A stretch of DNA of 64,000 nt from Staphylococcus xylosus (GTDB taxonomy: Bacteria; Bacillota; Bacilli; Staphylococcales; Staphylococcaceae), in contig NZ_MRZO01000003.1 in assembly GCF_002732165.1 (NCBI RefSeq), forward strand, positions 1 through 64,000, read 5' to 3'. The notes beneath the pieces were generated by a model, which made no database searches, was not told the origin of the DNA, and was given only the letters and a program-made list of their open reading frames with translations. Shown here one piece after another: positions 35,493 to 43,937 of the stretch. Position 1 is the stretch's first letter, and each line of letters opens with the position of its first letter. Both the position numbers and the translations under genes were made by a program.

Positions 35493-36300
35493 TGACTTGG
35501 TAGAACCACAACTCAGATTATATGTTATTTCAGATTCTATCGGTGAAACAGCGCAACGCATGGTACATGCAACACTAACTCAATTTCCTGATGTATCACA
35601 AATTGAAATAAAAAAATTTCCATTTATAAAAAGTGAAGAAGAACTTATTAATATATTGAAAAGTGCTAAAGCACGTGCTGCAGTTGTAATAACAACATTA
35701 GTGAATCCTGAATTTAATATGGTTGGTCAGCAATATGCAAAAGAAGCGGATATTCCATATGTTGATTATATGTCTGACTTAATTGGCATTATTCAGCAAC
35801 GCACAAATTGTTCGCCTATTTTAGAAAGCGGAGCCTTACGTAAATTAGATGAAAATTATTTTAGAAGAATAGAAGCTATGGAATACTCTGTTAAATATGA
35901 TGATGGTAAGCATTTTACTGACATAGGGGAAGCCGATGCACTCATTGTTGGTGTTTCAAGAACATCAAAGACACCACTTAGTATGTATTTAGCGAATAAA
36001 GGTTACAAAATTGCAAATATACCGCTGGTACCAGAAGTTGATATACCTGATGAAGTTTTTAGGCATAAGGATTTAAAAGTATTTGGTTTAACTGCAAGCC
36101 CTAATTATATTTTGAACATACGTAATGAACGTGTGAAAGTGTTGGGGCTACACGGCCCAACAAACTATAATAGTATTGAAAGAATCAGAGAAGAATTAAT
36201 ATATGCTGAAGAGATTTTTGAAAAATTAAGCGCAACAGTTATTAAAACAGAATACAAATCAATTGAAGAATCAGCGTTTTATATAGAAAAGTTTTTATAA
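35485..36300 (+). CDS. PPDK regulatory protein (bifunctional kinase/pyrophosphorylase, DUF299)
   Basis: The 271-residue protein inactivates PPDK by ADP-dependent phosphorylation of a threonine near the catalytic histidine, and reactivates it by Pi-dependent dephosphorylation. The N-terminus LYVISDSIGETAQRM and the P-loop GVSRTSKT (residues 156-163) are signatures. The open frame extends upstream to 35359, but family length and AAAGGTGG at 35469-35476 support the GTG at 35485. This start overlaps the ppdK stop by 8 bp, so translation is coupled. The target threonine is present in the neighbouring ppdK product. Confidence 0.93.
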   Translation: MFNDLVEPQLRLYVISDSIGETAQRMVHATLTQFPDVSQIEIKKFPFIKSEEELINILKSAKARAAVVITTLVNPEFNMVGQQYAKEADIPYVDYMSDLIGIIQQRTNCSPILESGALRKLDENYFRRIEAMEYSVKYDDGKHFTDIGEADALIVGVSRTSKTPLSMYLANKGYKIANIPLVPEVDIPDEVFRHKDLKVFGLTASPNYILNIRNERVKVLGLHGPTNYNSIERIREELIYAEEIFEKLSATVIKTEYKSIEESAFYIEKFL

Positions 36301-36451
36301 GTTAGTCTTATTTCACAGTTATATGACTGCAATATATTTTAATAGTAAAATTTAAGACTGAAAGATGTATTAATTTCACTGGAATAGTGAGTAGTGTTGT
36401 TACAAGGTGGGTAGGGTTAAAGTGATATAAAATTTAAAAGGGAGTGTCACA

Positions 36452-36865
36452 ATGCTAAAAACAGTATCACCGTATTTGTTTTTTAATGGCACATGCAGAG
36501 AAGCCTTACAATTTTACAGTGAAATATTAGAAGGTACAATTAAAGGTGTAATGACGTATGGTGAAGCAAATGAAAAAGTTGCTGATGACCCTGAGCGTAT
36601 TATTCATAGCCAATTAGAAGTAGATGGACAGTTGTTTATGTTGTCCGATATTCCTAAAGATGATAACTCTATGCTTCAAGATCGTAATGTTTATATTGTA
36701 CTTGAGTTTGATAGTGAGGAAGCATTAACACGTGCTTATAACCAATTAAAGGCAGACGGCGAAGTACAAATGGAGCTTGATGACATGTTTTGGGGAGCTA
36801 AGTATGCCAAACTCATTGATAAATATGATATTGGATGGGACTTAAGTTACACTAAATCATCATAA
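36452..36865 (+). CDS. VOC/PhnB-like protein
   Basis: The 137-residue protein has the two beta-alpha-beta-beta-beta repeats of the vicinal oxygen chelate fold. It starts MLKTVSPYLFFNGTCREALQFYSEIL as PhnB-like proteins do, and has MFWGAKYAKLIDKYDIGWDL near the C terminus. Some relatives bind metals and act in antibiotic or phosphonate metabolism, but many have no known activity. No function is assigned. GGGAGTG at about 36440 is the ribosome binding site. It ends at a strong terminator. Confidence 0.87.
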   Translation: MLKTVSPYLFFNGTCREALQFYSEILEGTIKGVMTYGEANEKVADDPERIIHSQLEVDGQLFMLSDIPKDDNSMLQDRNVYIVLEFDSEEALTRAYNQLKADGEVQMELDDMFWGAKYAKLIDKYDIGWDLSYTKSS

Positions 36866-36879
36866 ATAAATTGATATAA

Positions 36880-36912
36880 ATGCCCACGTTTACTTAAATG
36901 AACGTGGGCATT
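36880..36912. terminator. Terminator after the VOC gene
   Basis: ATGCCCACGTT (36880-36890) pairs with AACGTGGGCAT (36901-36911). Confidence 0.85.
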
Positions 36913-36978
36913 ACTTATAATCAGTGCTATCTATTTAATGGTACAAATGAGTTTGTAGTGATAGTAATTAAGAGTTAA

Positions 36979-37497
36979 CTAGTCATTATCTTTATAAGTT
37001 TTAATGAGCTTCATTTTAGCAAATCCATAGATAATAAGACCTGATATAATAGCAATGATTAAATTAATAAATAGATATTTCAAGATATCTGAACTCTGTG
37101 GTAAATTCGAACCTGTAATGTATGGTATCCAATAATTACTTAGATTGAATATGATAAACATTATAGTTGCGAATAATATGCTACTTTTATGTAATTTTTT
37201 TAATTGTGTCTTATATTGCGCCTCGGTATGTACCTCTAAAGTGTCCACTTTTTTCTTACGAAGTGAACCAACTAAAATGATTGAATAGATTAATACTAAT
37301 ATGAAAGTTATTGAACCTAATAAAGGTAGGCGATTTAGATAGCTAGTTATAAAAAAGTCTGACGCACTGACAATGAGCCCACCATAAAAAATCCATGGAG
37401 AAAACCTAGCATAATCATGTAATAGTTGTTGACGTTCATATTCGTCTGTAAATCTAAAATTAGGAATTAAACGTAGAATTTTGTCATTATTCATCAT
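36979..37497 (-). CDS. Membrane protein of unknown function, operon with XRE regulator (second)
   Basis: The protein is 172 residues from the chosen start, with four predicted transmembrane helices: FSPWIFYGGLIVSASDF, LGSITFILVLIYSIILVG, ILFATIMFIIFNL and LFINLIIAIISGLIIYGF. A polar segment with KKKVDTLEVHTEAQYKTQLKKL lies between the pairs. I do not recognise the family. It overlaps the upstream membrane protein gene by 11 bp and is the last gene of a three-gene set with an XRE regulator. AAAGGAG within the upstream gene favours ATG 37497 over 37512. Confidence 0.8.
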   Translation of the reverse strand: MMNNDKILRLIPNFRFTDEYERQQLLHDYARFSPWIFYGGLIVSASDFFITSYLNRLPLLGSITFILVLIYSIILVGSLRKKKVDTLEVHTEAQYKTQLKKLHKSSILFATIMFIIFNLSNYWIPYITGSNLPQSSDILKYLFINLIIAIISGLIIYGFAKMKLIKTYKDND

Positions 37498-38011
37498 GTT
37501 TACTCCTTTCATCTAGCAATTTTATCCGAGAATCCTTAGTAACCGTAAATATTATGATGAGAATTAAAGGTATATAGGTGCTAAACTTTGTTAATATAGA
37601 AAAGTTTAAACTATTACCTGCAAGGATTGGCGCAATTACTACTGTAGTCAATAGCATATAGATTATTGCGATGATTAAGAAAATGACCCTTTTATTACGG
37701 GTTTCTCGTAGCAATTTATGGTAAACTTCTCGATCTTTCACCTCTATTTCTAATGGATCAGCACTAAATTTACTCATAGACATTCTACAACCTAAAATGA
37801 TAAGTAATAATGCGCCGCCAATAGTGAACGGAGATAAAAACTCACGTTCAATGTCGAAGAAAATAGATAAATAAACGAGTGCGATAAGTACATATAATCC
37901 GATAATACTATGTTTGGCTAGAGTTTTATCTATTTCATACTGTTGGTATTCATCTGGATTGCTCATTAAACCGGTAAAATTTTGATATAACCACTTATTT
38001 TTTCTATTCAT
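37487..38011 (-). CDS. Membrane protein of unknown function, operon with XRE regulator (first)
   Basis: The 174-residue protein has four hydrophobic helices, arranged as two pairs separated by a polar linker (EVKDREVYHKLLRETRNKR). The layout mirrors the downstream 172-residue protein, so the two may be related paralogues or subunits of one complex. I do not recognise the family. The ATG at 38011 is chosen because GGGAGGA at 38020-38025 is well spaced from it. The gene overlaps the end of the XRE gene by 8 bp, indicating translational coupling. Confidence 0.8.
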   Translation of the reverse strand: MNRKNKWLYQNFTGLMSNPDEYQQYEIDKTLAKHSIIGLYVLIALVYLSIFFDIEREFLSPFTIGGALLLIILGCRMSMSKFSADPLEIEVKDREVYHKLLRETRNKRVIFLIIAIIYMLLTTVVIAPILAGNSLNFSILTKFSTYIPLILIIIFTVTKDSRIKLLDERSKHDE

Positions 38012-38204
38012 TTGAATGCTCCTCCCAAAATAAATCGTTGAGTGTAACATCTAAAGCTTTCGCTATATTAATACATAAATTTAATGATGGATTATATTTA
38101 TTATTTTCAATCATATTGATTGTTTGCCTTGATACTTCAACTGTTCTTGAAAGTGTAAGTTGAGACATATGCTTGGCGTTTCGATAATGCTTAACTTTAT
38201 TCAT
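38004..38204 (-). CDS. Small XRE-family helix-turn-helix regulator, 66 aa
   Basis: The 66-residue protein consists almost entirely of an XRE/Cro-type helix-turn-helix: NAKHMSQLTLSRTVEVSRQTINMIENNKYNPSL, followed by IAKALDVTLNDLFW. Such short regulators commonly control an adjacent membrane-protein gene. It is the first gene of a three-gene overlapping set, and an imperfect 24-bp palindrome lies 30-53 bp upstream of its start. Confidence 0.9.
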   Translation of the reverse strand: MNKVKHYRNAKHMSQLTLSRTVEVSRQTINMIENNKYNPSLNLCINIAKALDVTLNDLFWEEHSNE

Positions 38205-38233
38205 GGTGAATATATCGCCACCTTTTGTGTCAA

Positions 38234-38257
38234 ATATATGTTACATGTACAATATAT
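38234..38257. promoter_or_regulatory. Imperfect palindrome upstream of the small XRE gene
   Basis: A 24-bp sequence centred on ACATGT with ATATAT arms is symmetric at 20 of 24 positions. Its place in the promoter region suggests an autoregulatory operator for the 66-residue XRE protein. Confidence 0.45.
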
Positions 38258-38414
38258 ACGACATTTCTAAATGTGTCAATGTTACATAATTTTTTAAATT
38301 TAAATGATCAAAATAACATGATGCTGTATTTTGTTAAGCGAAATTGATAAGTGGTAGAACAGTTGTAAGAATTTGCAATTAAATATGAGGAATATATGAA
38401 TTAATAGACATAGA

Positions 38415-38454
38415 AAAAGTCCCACTTGTTCAATATTTTGACAGTGGGACTTTT
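38415..38454. terminator. Terminator after the XRE-cupin gene
   Basis: AAAAGTCCCAC (38415-38425) pairs with GTGGGACTTTT (38444-38454). It lies downstream of the minus-strand XRE-cupin gene and upstream of the XRE-membrane operon. Confidence 0.85.
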
Positions 38455-38503
38455 GGAAGTGGTTTTATAAAGTAGTTTCCTAGCATAGTGACTTTATAAT
38501 TGA

Positions 38504-39055
38504 TTATTGATAATACATAGTAGAGGTGAAAACAGCAGTTACGTTTCCACGATTTCGATAACAGTGTGGTACATCACTGTTAAAACGAAAGGCTTGATGA
38601 TGGTTAATTGTATATATTGTAGAATCAACTTCTATTTCAAGCACACCCTCGTTTACAATGATATATTCTTCAGAACCAACATGGTGTGGCGCTGAATTCA
38701 TTTTTCCATCTGGCTCTATTACCATTTTAAACATTTCAAATTTCTTATTATCATCATATGGAAAATATGGATAGATAGAGACTTTATCGTCAATGATTGG
38801 AATGATGTCAGACTCATCGATAAAGTCTACTTCATCGTTATTTAATGATGTTAATTGCGATAAAGATAGATGAAGTCCGTTGGCAATTTTCCAAAGAGTT
38901 GTAATGGTAGGATTGGAATTTCCTTTTTCAATTTGACTTAGCATATTTTTGCTGACACCAGTTACATTTGCAACTTTCTCTAAGCTGAGTTGATGCTTCT
39001 TCCGATGGTCAGCAATGTTTTTGGCTACTATATTCTGAATATTATACAAATGCAT
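38504..39055 (-). CDS. XRE-cupin transcriptional regulator
   Basis: The 183-residue protein joins an N-terminal XRE helix-turn-helix (LSLEKVANVTGVSKNMLSQIEKGNSNPTITTL, residues about 23-55) to a C-terminal cupin (APHHVGSEEYIIVNEGVLEIEV through FRFNSDVPHCYRN). Cupins of this group bind small ligands. The gene is divergent from a CynX-type MFS transporter across only 79 bp that contain repeated CGTAC words, so it probably controls that transporter. The ligand is unknown. Confidence 0.9.
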   Translation of the reverse strand: MHLYNIQNIVAKNIADHRKKHQLSLEKVANVTGVSKNMLSQIEKGNSNPTITTLWKIANGLHLSLSQLTSLNNDEVDFIDESDIIPIIDDKVSIYPYFPYDDNKKFEMFKMVIEPDGKMNSAPHHVGSEEYIIVNEGVLEIEVDSTIYTINHHQAFRFNSDVPHCYRNRGNVTAVFTSTMYYQ

Positions 39056-39134
39056 CGCTCCTATTTACAATATAACGTACATATCGTACCATATAGTGTA
39101 TTGATTTTAAAATAATCCATCAAGGTGGTAAAGT

Positions 39135-40319
39135 ATGGAAAATTATAGAAAAATAAAACCATTTAATTGGTTATTATTTATAGGTATTTTATTAGTTGGG
39201 GCAAATTTACGAGCACCTATAACTTCTATAGGTGTGGCATTGCCTGATATAAAAGCAGATTTAGCGTTATCCAATAGTGCTGTTAGTGTGGTTACGGTAG
39301 TACCTTTATTAGCCTTTGCTGTAATTTCATTATTTGCTGCCAGAACGAGTAATAGGTTCGGACTTGAGAAAACAATCTTCCTAGCTTTATGGTTAATATT
39401 AATAGGTATTGTTGTCAGATCAGTTACAGGTATTTCATGGTTGTACATTGGGACTGTGTTGATTGGTATTGGTATTGGGTTTGGCAATGTACTCGCACCA
39501 GCAGTTATCAAAGCAAAGTTCCCACTACATATTGGTATTATGACTGGGTATTACACCGTTGTTATGAACGTCTTTGGGGGGCTATCTTCATATGGAACAG
39601 CGCCATTAGTGAAAGCCTTTAACTATAATATTGCAATAAGCGTTATTGGTATAGTGACACTTTTGACAATTATCTTATGGTCATTCCAATTAAAAGGTAA
39701 GCAAGAGGTGACGACTGCCATACCTCGAGAAAGTATTAATGTGTGGAAATCTCCGTTATCATGGCAAATTACTGTATTAATGGGGGGACAGTCGCTTATC
39801 TTTTACTCACTTATAAACTGGATGCCAGCATATCTTGCGCAAAGTGGCATGTCAATCAGTGAAGCGGGCGCCTATCTATCAGTACTTCAAATTTCAATTA
39901 TTCCATTTACATTTATTACGCCTATTTTTGCTACAAAAATGAAATCCCAATTTTTATTGACCTTTATTACTGGTCTATGTTTTATAGCTGGTGTTGTAAT
40001 CATGATATTTATTCCCAATTTAGCAATTATATCGACAATTCTTATTGGTATGGCTGGTGGTATTGCATTCGGTTTAGTTAACACTTTCTTTAGTTTGAGA
40101 ACAGAGCATAGTCAAACCGCTGCTAAATTGTCAGGTATGGCCCAATCTATCGGTTATTTATTTGCTGCAATTGGTCCATTACTATTTGGAATTTTACATG
40201 ACATTACTGGTGAATGGTTGGCTTCACTGTCTATTTTGTTAATAACTGCATGTATTATCACGCTATTTGGTTCCCAAGCCGGTCGTAATCGTACTATTGA
40301 AGAAACGCTTCAGAAATAG
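39135..40319 (+). CDS. CynX/NimT-family MFS transporter
   Basis: The 394-residue membrane protein has about twelve hydrophobic helices and opens with GANLRAPITSIGVALPDIK, the signature of the CynX/NimT (YycB-like) group. Members export or take up small polar compounds such as cyanate or nitroimidazoles; the substrate here is unknown. The divergent XRE-cupin gene 79 bp upstream is the likely regulator. AAGGTGG is the ribosome binding site. No strong terminator was seen after it. Confidence 0.88.
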   Translation: MENYRKIKPFNWLLFIGILLVGANLRAPITSIGVALPDIKADLALSNSAVSVVTVVPLLAFAVISLFAARTSNRFGLEKTIFLALWLILIGIVVRSVTGISWLYIGTVLIGIGIGFGNVLAPAVIKAKFPLHIGIMTGYYTVVMNVFGGLSSYGTAPLVKAFNYNIAISVIGIVTLLTIILWSFQLKGKQEVTTAIPRESINVWKSPLSWQITVLMGGQSLIFYSLINWMPAYLAQSGMSISEAGAYLSVLQISIIPFTFITPIFATKMKSQFLLTFITGLCFIAGVVIMIFIPNLAIISTILIGMAGGIAFGLVNTFFSLRTEHSQTAAKLSGMAQSIGYLFAAIGPLLFGILHDITGEWLASLSILLITACIITLFGSQAGRNRTIEETLQK

Positions 40320-40500
40320 CATAAACCATGTTATAAAAATAGGTTAAAGAGAATGGTAAAATTAGGGATTTTACAATATAATTGGCTTTAATAAGCATTG
40401 TATTTTTAGTATTATACATGTTTAACATTTAATTTAATTAGTAAATTTTTTGATAGTTTTATAAATCTTTCGATAAACGAAAGTACAATGAGGTGAGTTT

Positions 40501-41985
40501 ATGCAGTTAATTTTTGATCCAAATGTAAGTCCAATCTATCGAGGTGTTTTAGCATTTTTCTTTGTAGTAAACATTATATTAGCATTGCTAATTGTATTTT
40601 TAGATAGAGATAGAAGAGATGCTACAGCAACTTGGGCATGGTTGTTCCTACTCTTTGTTATGCCTATATTAGGCTTCTTTATTTATATATTCTTTGGTAG
40701 AGGTGTGCGTAAGAAACGTGAGCGAGGTTTTGCGCATAATCAAATAGAGGATGGTATGAAACGTGTAGAAGCTCAATTGAAAACATCTACAAATAAAATT
40801 AGTGATTCTGAAAATCCAATTGTAAGAAAGCATAAAGATATTGCAACCACGTTATTAACAAAAGAACCGTCATTCTTAAGTAATGATAATAATGTTGATA
40901 TTTATACTGATGGTCATGACTTATTTGCGCAAATGAAACAAGACTTGCGTAGTGCTAAGTCCTATATTCATATGGAATATTATGTTTTAGAGTTAGATGG
41001 TTTGGGCACTGAAATTGTTAATATTTTAGAAGAAAAAGCAAGAGAAGGGTTAGAAGTTAAGCTATTATATGATGCAGTAGGTTCAAAATCTGTTCACAAA
41101 TCAAAATTTAAATCATTTCAAGAAGCGGGCGGTCAAGTTGAAGCTTTCTTTCAAGCCAAAATTCCTTTAATCAACTTTAGAGTGAATAATAGAAACCATC
41201 GTAAAATTGTTGTCATTGATGGTATGACTGGTTATGTCGGCGGCTTTAATATTGGAGATGAATATTTAGGATTAAATGAAAAATTTGGTTATTGGAGAGA
41301 TACGCATTTAAGAGTTAGAGGTGATGGCGTAGATGCATTACAACTAAGCTTTATTCATGATTGGAACTCGCAAGCTAAGCGTGAACAATTAGATTATAAT
41401 GAAAAATATTTCCCGGAAAATGCGGATCAAGGCGGCGATGTATCCATGCAATTAGCACTCAGTGCACCAAGTGATAATTGGCATCAAATTGAATTTGGTT
41501 ACATGAAGATGATTATGAAAGCTGAGAAATCTATTTATATGCATAGTCCGTACTTTATTCCAGATAAAGGTTATATTAATGCTTTGCGTATTGCGGCTAA
41601 ATCAGGTGTGGATGTACGTTTGATTATACCTTGCAAACCGGATCATATTTTTGTATATTGGGCTACAATTTCAAGTGTGGCTCAGCTTATACGGGATGGT
41701 GTTAAAGTTTACACATATGAAAATGGATTCATTCATTCTAAGATGATGCTTATCGATGATGAAGTTGCGAGTGTAGGTTCAGCTAACATGGATATTCGAA
41801 GTTTTGAATTAAACTTTGAAATAAATGCATTTATGTATGATGAACGTATCACTAAAAAACTTAAAGACGCTTTCTTTGAAGATTTGAAAGTATCACAAGA
41901 ATTAACAGAAGAGCGTTATAATCAACGTTCTAATTGGATTAAATTTAAACAAGCTATTGCAAAATTAGCTTCGCCTATATTATAA
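40501..41985 (+). CDS. cls: Cardiolipin synthase
   Basis: The 494-residue membrane enzyme condenses two phosphatidylglycerols into cardiolipin and glycerol. Two N-terminal transmembrane helices (about residues 12-35 and 45-65) precede two HKD catalytic motifs, HRKIVVID (His233, Lys235, Asp240) and HSKMMLIDD (His412, Lys414, Asp419). The length fits staphylococcal Cls1/Cls2. Which of the two paralogues it is cannot be told from the sequence alone. GAGGTGAG is the ribosome binding site. Confidence 0.94.
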   Translation: MQLIFDPNVSPIYRGVLAFFFVVNIILALLIVFLDRDRRDATATWAWLFLLFVMPILGFFIYIFFGRGVRKKRERGFAHNQIEDGMKRVEAQLKTSTNKISDSENPIVRKHKDIATTLLTKEPSFLSNDNNVDIYTDGHDLFAQMKQDLRSAKSYIHMEYYVLELDGLGTEIVNILEEKAREGLEVKLLYDAVGSKSVHKSKFKSFQEAGGQVEAFFQAKIPLINFRVNNRNHRKIVVIDGMTGYVGGFNIGDEYLGLNEKFGYWRDTHLRVRGDGVDALQLSFIHDWNSQAKREQLDYNEKYFPENADQGGDVSMQLALSAPSDNWHQIEFGYMKMIMKAEKSIYMHSPYFIPDKGYINALRIAAKSGVDVRLIIPCKPDHIFVYWATISSVAQLIRDGVKVYTYENGFIHSKMMLIDDEVASVGSANMDIRSFELNFEINAFMYDERITKKLKDAFFEDLKVSQELTEERYNQRSNWIKFKQAIAKLASPIL

Positions 41986-42031
41986 ATGAGAATTATTGTG
42001 ACCTGAAAGATATAATGAATACAATTTAAGA

Positions 42032-42057
42032 CAACGGTTATCAGAAGGATAACTGTT
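42032..42057. repeat. First copy of a bracketing hairpin
   Basis: CAACGGTTAT-CAGAAGG-ATAACTGTTG is an inverted repeat with one mismatched pair. It is almost identical over 21 bases to the hairpin at 42323-42350, 291 bp away. No T tract follows this copy. Confidence 0.75.
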
Positions 42058-42103
42058 GGCTTAGAACGTAGAGAAGAAATTAGGCCATGAATCTTAGAAA
42101 AAT

Positions 42104-42146
42104 AGCACTCAGATGATTTAATTCAATTCATCTGAGTGCTTCTTTT
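42104..42146. terminator. Strong bidirectional terminator hairpin
   Basis: AGCACTCAGATGA (42104-42116) pairs perfectly with TCATCTGAGTGCT (42128-42140). T-rich runs follow on both strands. Confidence 0.88.
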
Positions 42147-42240
42147 TGTTCAATACTTCGTATTGTTGGCTCGCTTTCTTAGGGGACATCTTCAGCCTGT
42201 AGTCTTCAGTTTGTCCTGTTCCCTCAAGAGTCTCGCCAAA
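42104..42240 (-). ncRNA. Candidate structured noncoding RNA, relatively GC-rich
   Basis: Bases 42166-42239 are visibly richer in G+C than the surroundings and show a nested fold. TTGGC/GCCAA closes the region (42166-42170 with 42235-42239). AGGGGACA (42181-42188) pairs with TGTTCCCT (42217-42224) with one mismatch. CAATAC-TTC-GTATTG forms a separate hairpin at 42151-42165. On the minus strand the segment runs into the 42104-42140 hairpin followed by T residues, like the end of a transcript. No open frame explains it. The promoter and the family are not recognised, so both strand and borders are uncertain. Confidence 0.45.
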
Positions 42241-42322
42241 ATACGTCGCATTAATATGTAATTTCACATCGAAATACTTTAAAGAATAAGCCCTTACCTA
42301 TAATTTAATAAATACTACTAAG

Positions 42323-42357
42323 GCAACGGTTATCAGAAGGATAACCGTTGCTTTTTT
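42323..42357 (+). terminator. Second copy of the bracketing hairpin, with T tract
   Basis: GCAACGGTTAT pairs perfectly with ATAACCGTTGC and is followed by TTTTTT, a typical terminator. It is a near duplicate of 42032-42057. Confidence 0.88.
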
Positions 42358-42440
42358 ATATGATATAATTTATAAAATCATGAATTACTATAGTTAATGC
42401 TAATAATAATTTATTTATTGAATAATAGAGAGGTGTACCT

Positions 42441-43841
42441 ATGCAGCGTGATACAAACCAATATATTTATAGACAATTATATAATCATTTGAAGTCTGAT
42501 ATGCTAGCTTCTAAATATGAAAGTCATGAAAAATTACCTTCTAAAAGAACTATGGCAAAACATATGAATGTAAGTGTGAATAGTGTTAAAGCTGCATATG
42601 AACAATTACTAGCAGAAGGTTACATCTACACTGAAGAACGGAAAGGCTATTTTGTAGAGCCATTAGATAAATTAATCATTAACCCAGATGCACAAAATTT
42701 ACGCACTTCATATGAAAGTGCTGCAGAAATAAATTATGATTATTCATTTTCTCATATGAGTACTGATATATCTGAATTTCCAATAGACATATGGACAAAA
42801 TTAACCAAACGTGTTTTTCAAGACTATGATCATTATTTATCATCAATCCCTAATGTAAAGGGTCCTATAGAACTAAGACAATCTATTGCTAAACTTGTTT
42901 CTTATCAAAGAGGTGTCCAATGTCATCCAGAACAAATAATTATTGGTTCAGGGACCAATACATTATTGATGAAATTGATACAGCTGATGTCTGAAAATGT
43001 GAGGATAGCTGTTGAAAATCCAGGTTATTCTAGATTTAGGGATATATTAAAGCAAACACATACGCAAATGGCTCCCATTTCATTAGATAACAAAGGCATT
43101 TCTATAGAAGGCATTAAAAATGCTCAACCTGATGCTATCATTGTAACCCCTTCACACCAATTTCCGATGGGGACAATTATGCCTGTATCTAGACGTATAA
43201 GTTTATTGAATTGGGCAAGTAAAACACAAAGCTATATTATCGAAGATGATTACGATAGTGAATTCAAATATGAAACAGATAATATCCCATCTCTATTTAG
43301 TTTTGATAAAAATGAACGTGTAATATACTTAGGCACATTTTCTAAAACATTAATGCCAGCGTTACGTATTAGTTATATGATATTACCGACAAAATTAGTT
43401 GGAAAATTTGAAGCACAAAATCAAAGCGCAATTCCAGATTTTTCAATATTAAATGCATTAACATTGAATTTACTGATTAAAGATGGCTACTATGAAAAAC
43501 ATCTAAAAAAAATGCATCAGATATACGGCAAAAAGAGGGCATATCTAATTGAACAATTAGAAATGATATTTGGTGAAAATATTGATATTAAAGATACGCA
43601 AGCAGGGTTACATTTTATTATTGAAGTTGTTTCACCATACTCTTATGAAGAAATTGAGTCACGCGCTAAAGAGTATAAATTAGAACTATATACGATAAAT
43701 CGCTTCAATGTGACAGCACTTCAAAATAATAGTGAACGTAAGATATTGATTATTGGTTTCTCTAAAATTGAGCAACAGCAAATACCTGATGCAGTTCAAC
43801 GCTTAAAAAAAGTAATTAATGCTACATCTGGTACCATATAA
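42441..43841 (+). CDS. gabR: MocR/GabR-type regulator (GntR wHTH fused to aminotransferase domain)
   Basis: The 466-residue protein joins a GntR winged helix (LPSKRTMAKHMNVSVNSVKAAYEQL, about residues 33-57) to a fold-type I aminotransferase domain. The PLP-binding Lys302 is in LGTFSKTLMPALRISYM, and the TPSHQFPMGT motif is present. GabR proteins sense GABA through PLP and activate gabT and gabD. The downstream genes are gabT and gabD homologues in the same direction, which supports this function. In B. subtilis gabR is divergent; here it is codirectional and upstream. GAGAGGTG is the ribosome binding site. Confidence 0.93.
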   Translation: MQRDTNQYIYRQLYNHLKSDMLASKYESHEKLPSKRTMAKHMNVSVNSVKAAYEQLLAEGYIYTEERKGYFVEPLDKLIINPDAQNLRTSYESAAEINYDYSFSHMSTDISEFPIDIWTKLTKRVFQDYDHYLSSIPNVKGPIELRQSIAKLVSYQRGVQCHPEQIIIGSGTNTLLMKLIQLMSENVRIAVENPGYSRFRDILKQTHTQMAPISLDNKGISIEGIKNAQPDAIIVTPSHQFPMGTIMPVSRRISLLNWASKTQSYIIEDDYDSEFKYETDNIPSLFSFDKNERVIYLGTFSKTLMPALRISYMILPTKLVGKFEAQNQSAIPDFSILNALTLNLLIKDGYYEKHLKKMHQIYGKKRAYLIEQLEMIFGENIDIKDTQAGLHFIIEVVSPYSYEEIESRAKEYKLELYTINRFNVTALQNNSERKILIIGFSKIEQQQIPDAVQRLKKVINATSGTI

Positions 43842-43871
43842 ATAGCTAATCTGGTACTTTACATAATACCA
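43826..43871 (+). promoter_or_regulatory. Candidate GabR operator
   Basis: ATCTGGTAC occurs at 43826-43834 and 43849-43857. GTACCA (43831-43836) and ATACCA (43866-43871) are also present. B. subtilis GabR binds repeated ATACCA words near the gabT promoter, so a similar site is inferred here even though the spacing is different. It overlaps the last codons of gabR. Confidence 0.5.
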
Positions 43872-43937
43872 ATAATATTTTAAATTTTTAGACAATAAAT
43901 GAAATAATGTTTGTATTAAGTCATAGGAGGTTTCATA

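Noticed and set aside
42166..42239. T-box or known riboswitch in the relatively GC-rich segment
   Set aside because: No T-box sequence or other known riboswitch core was recognised, and no gene follows on the strand with the terminator.
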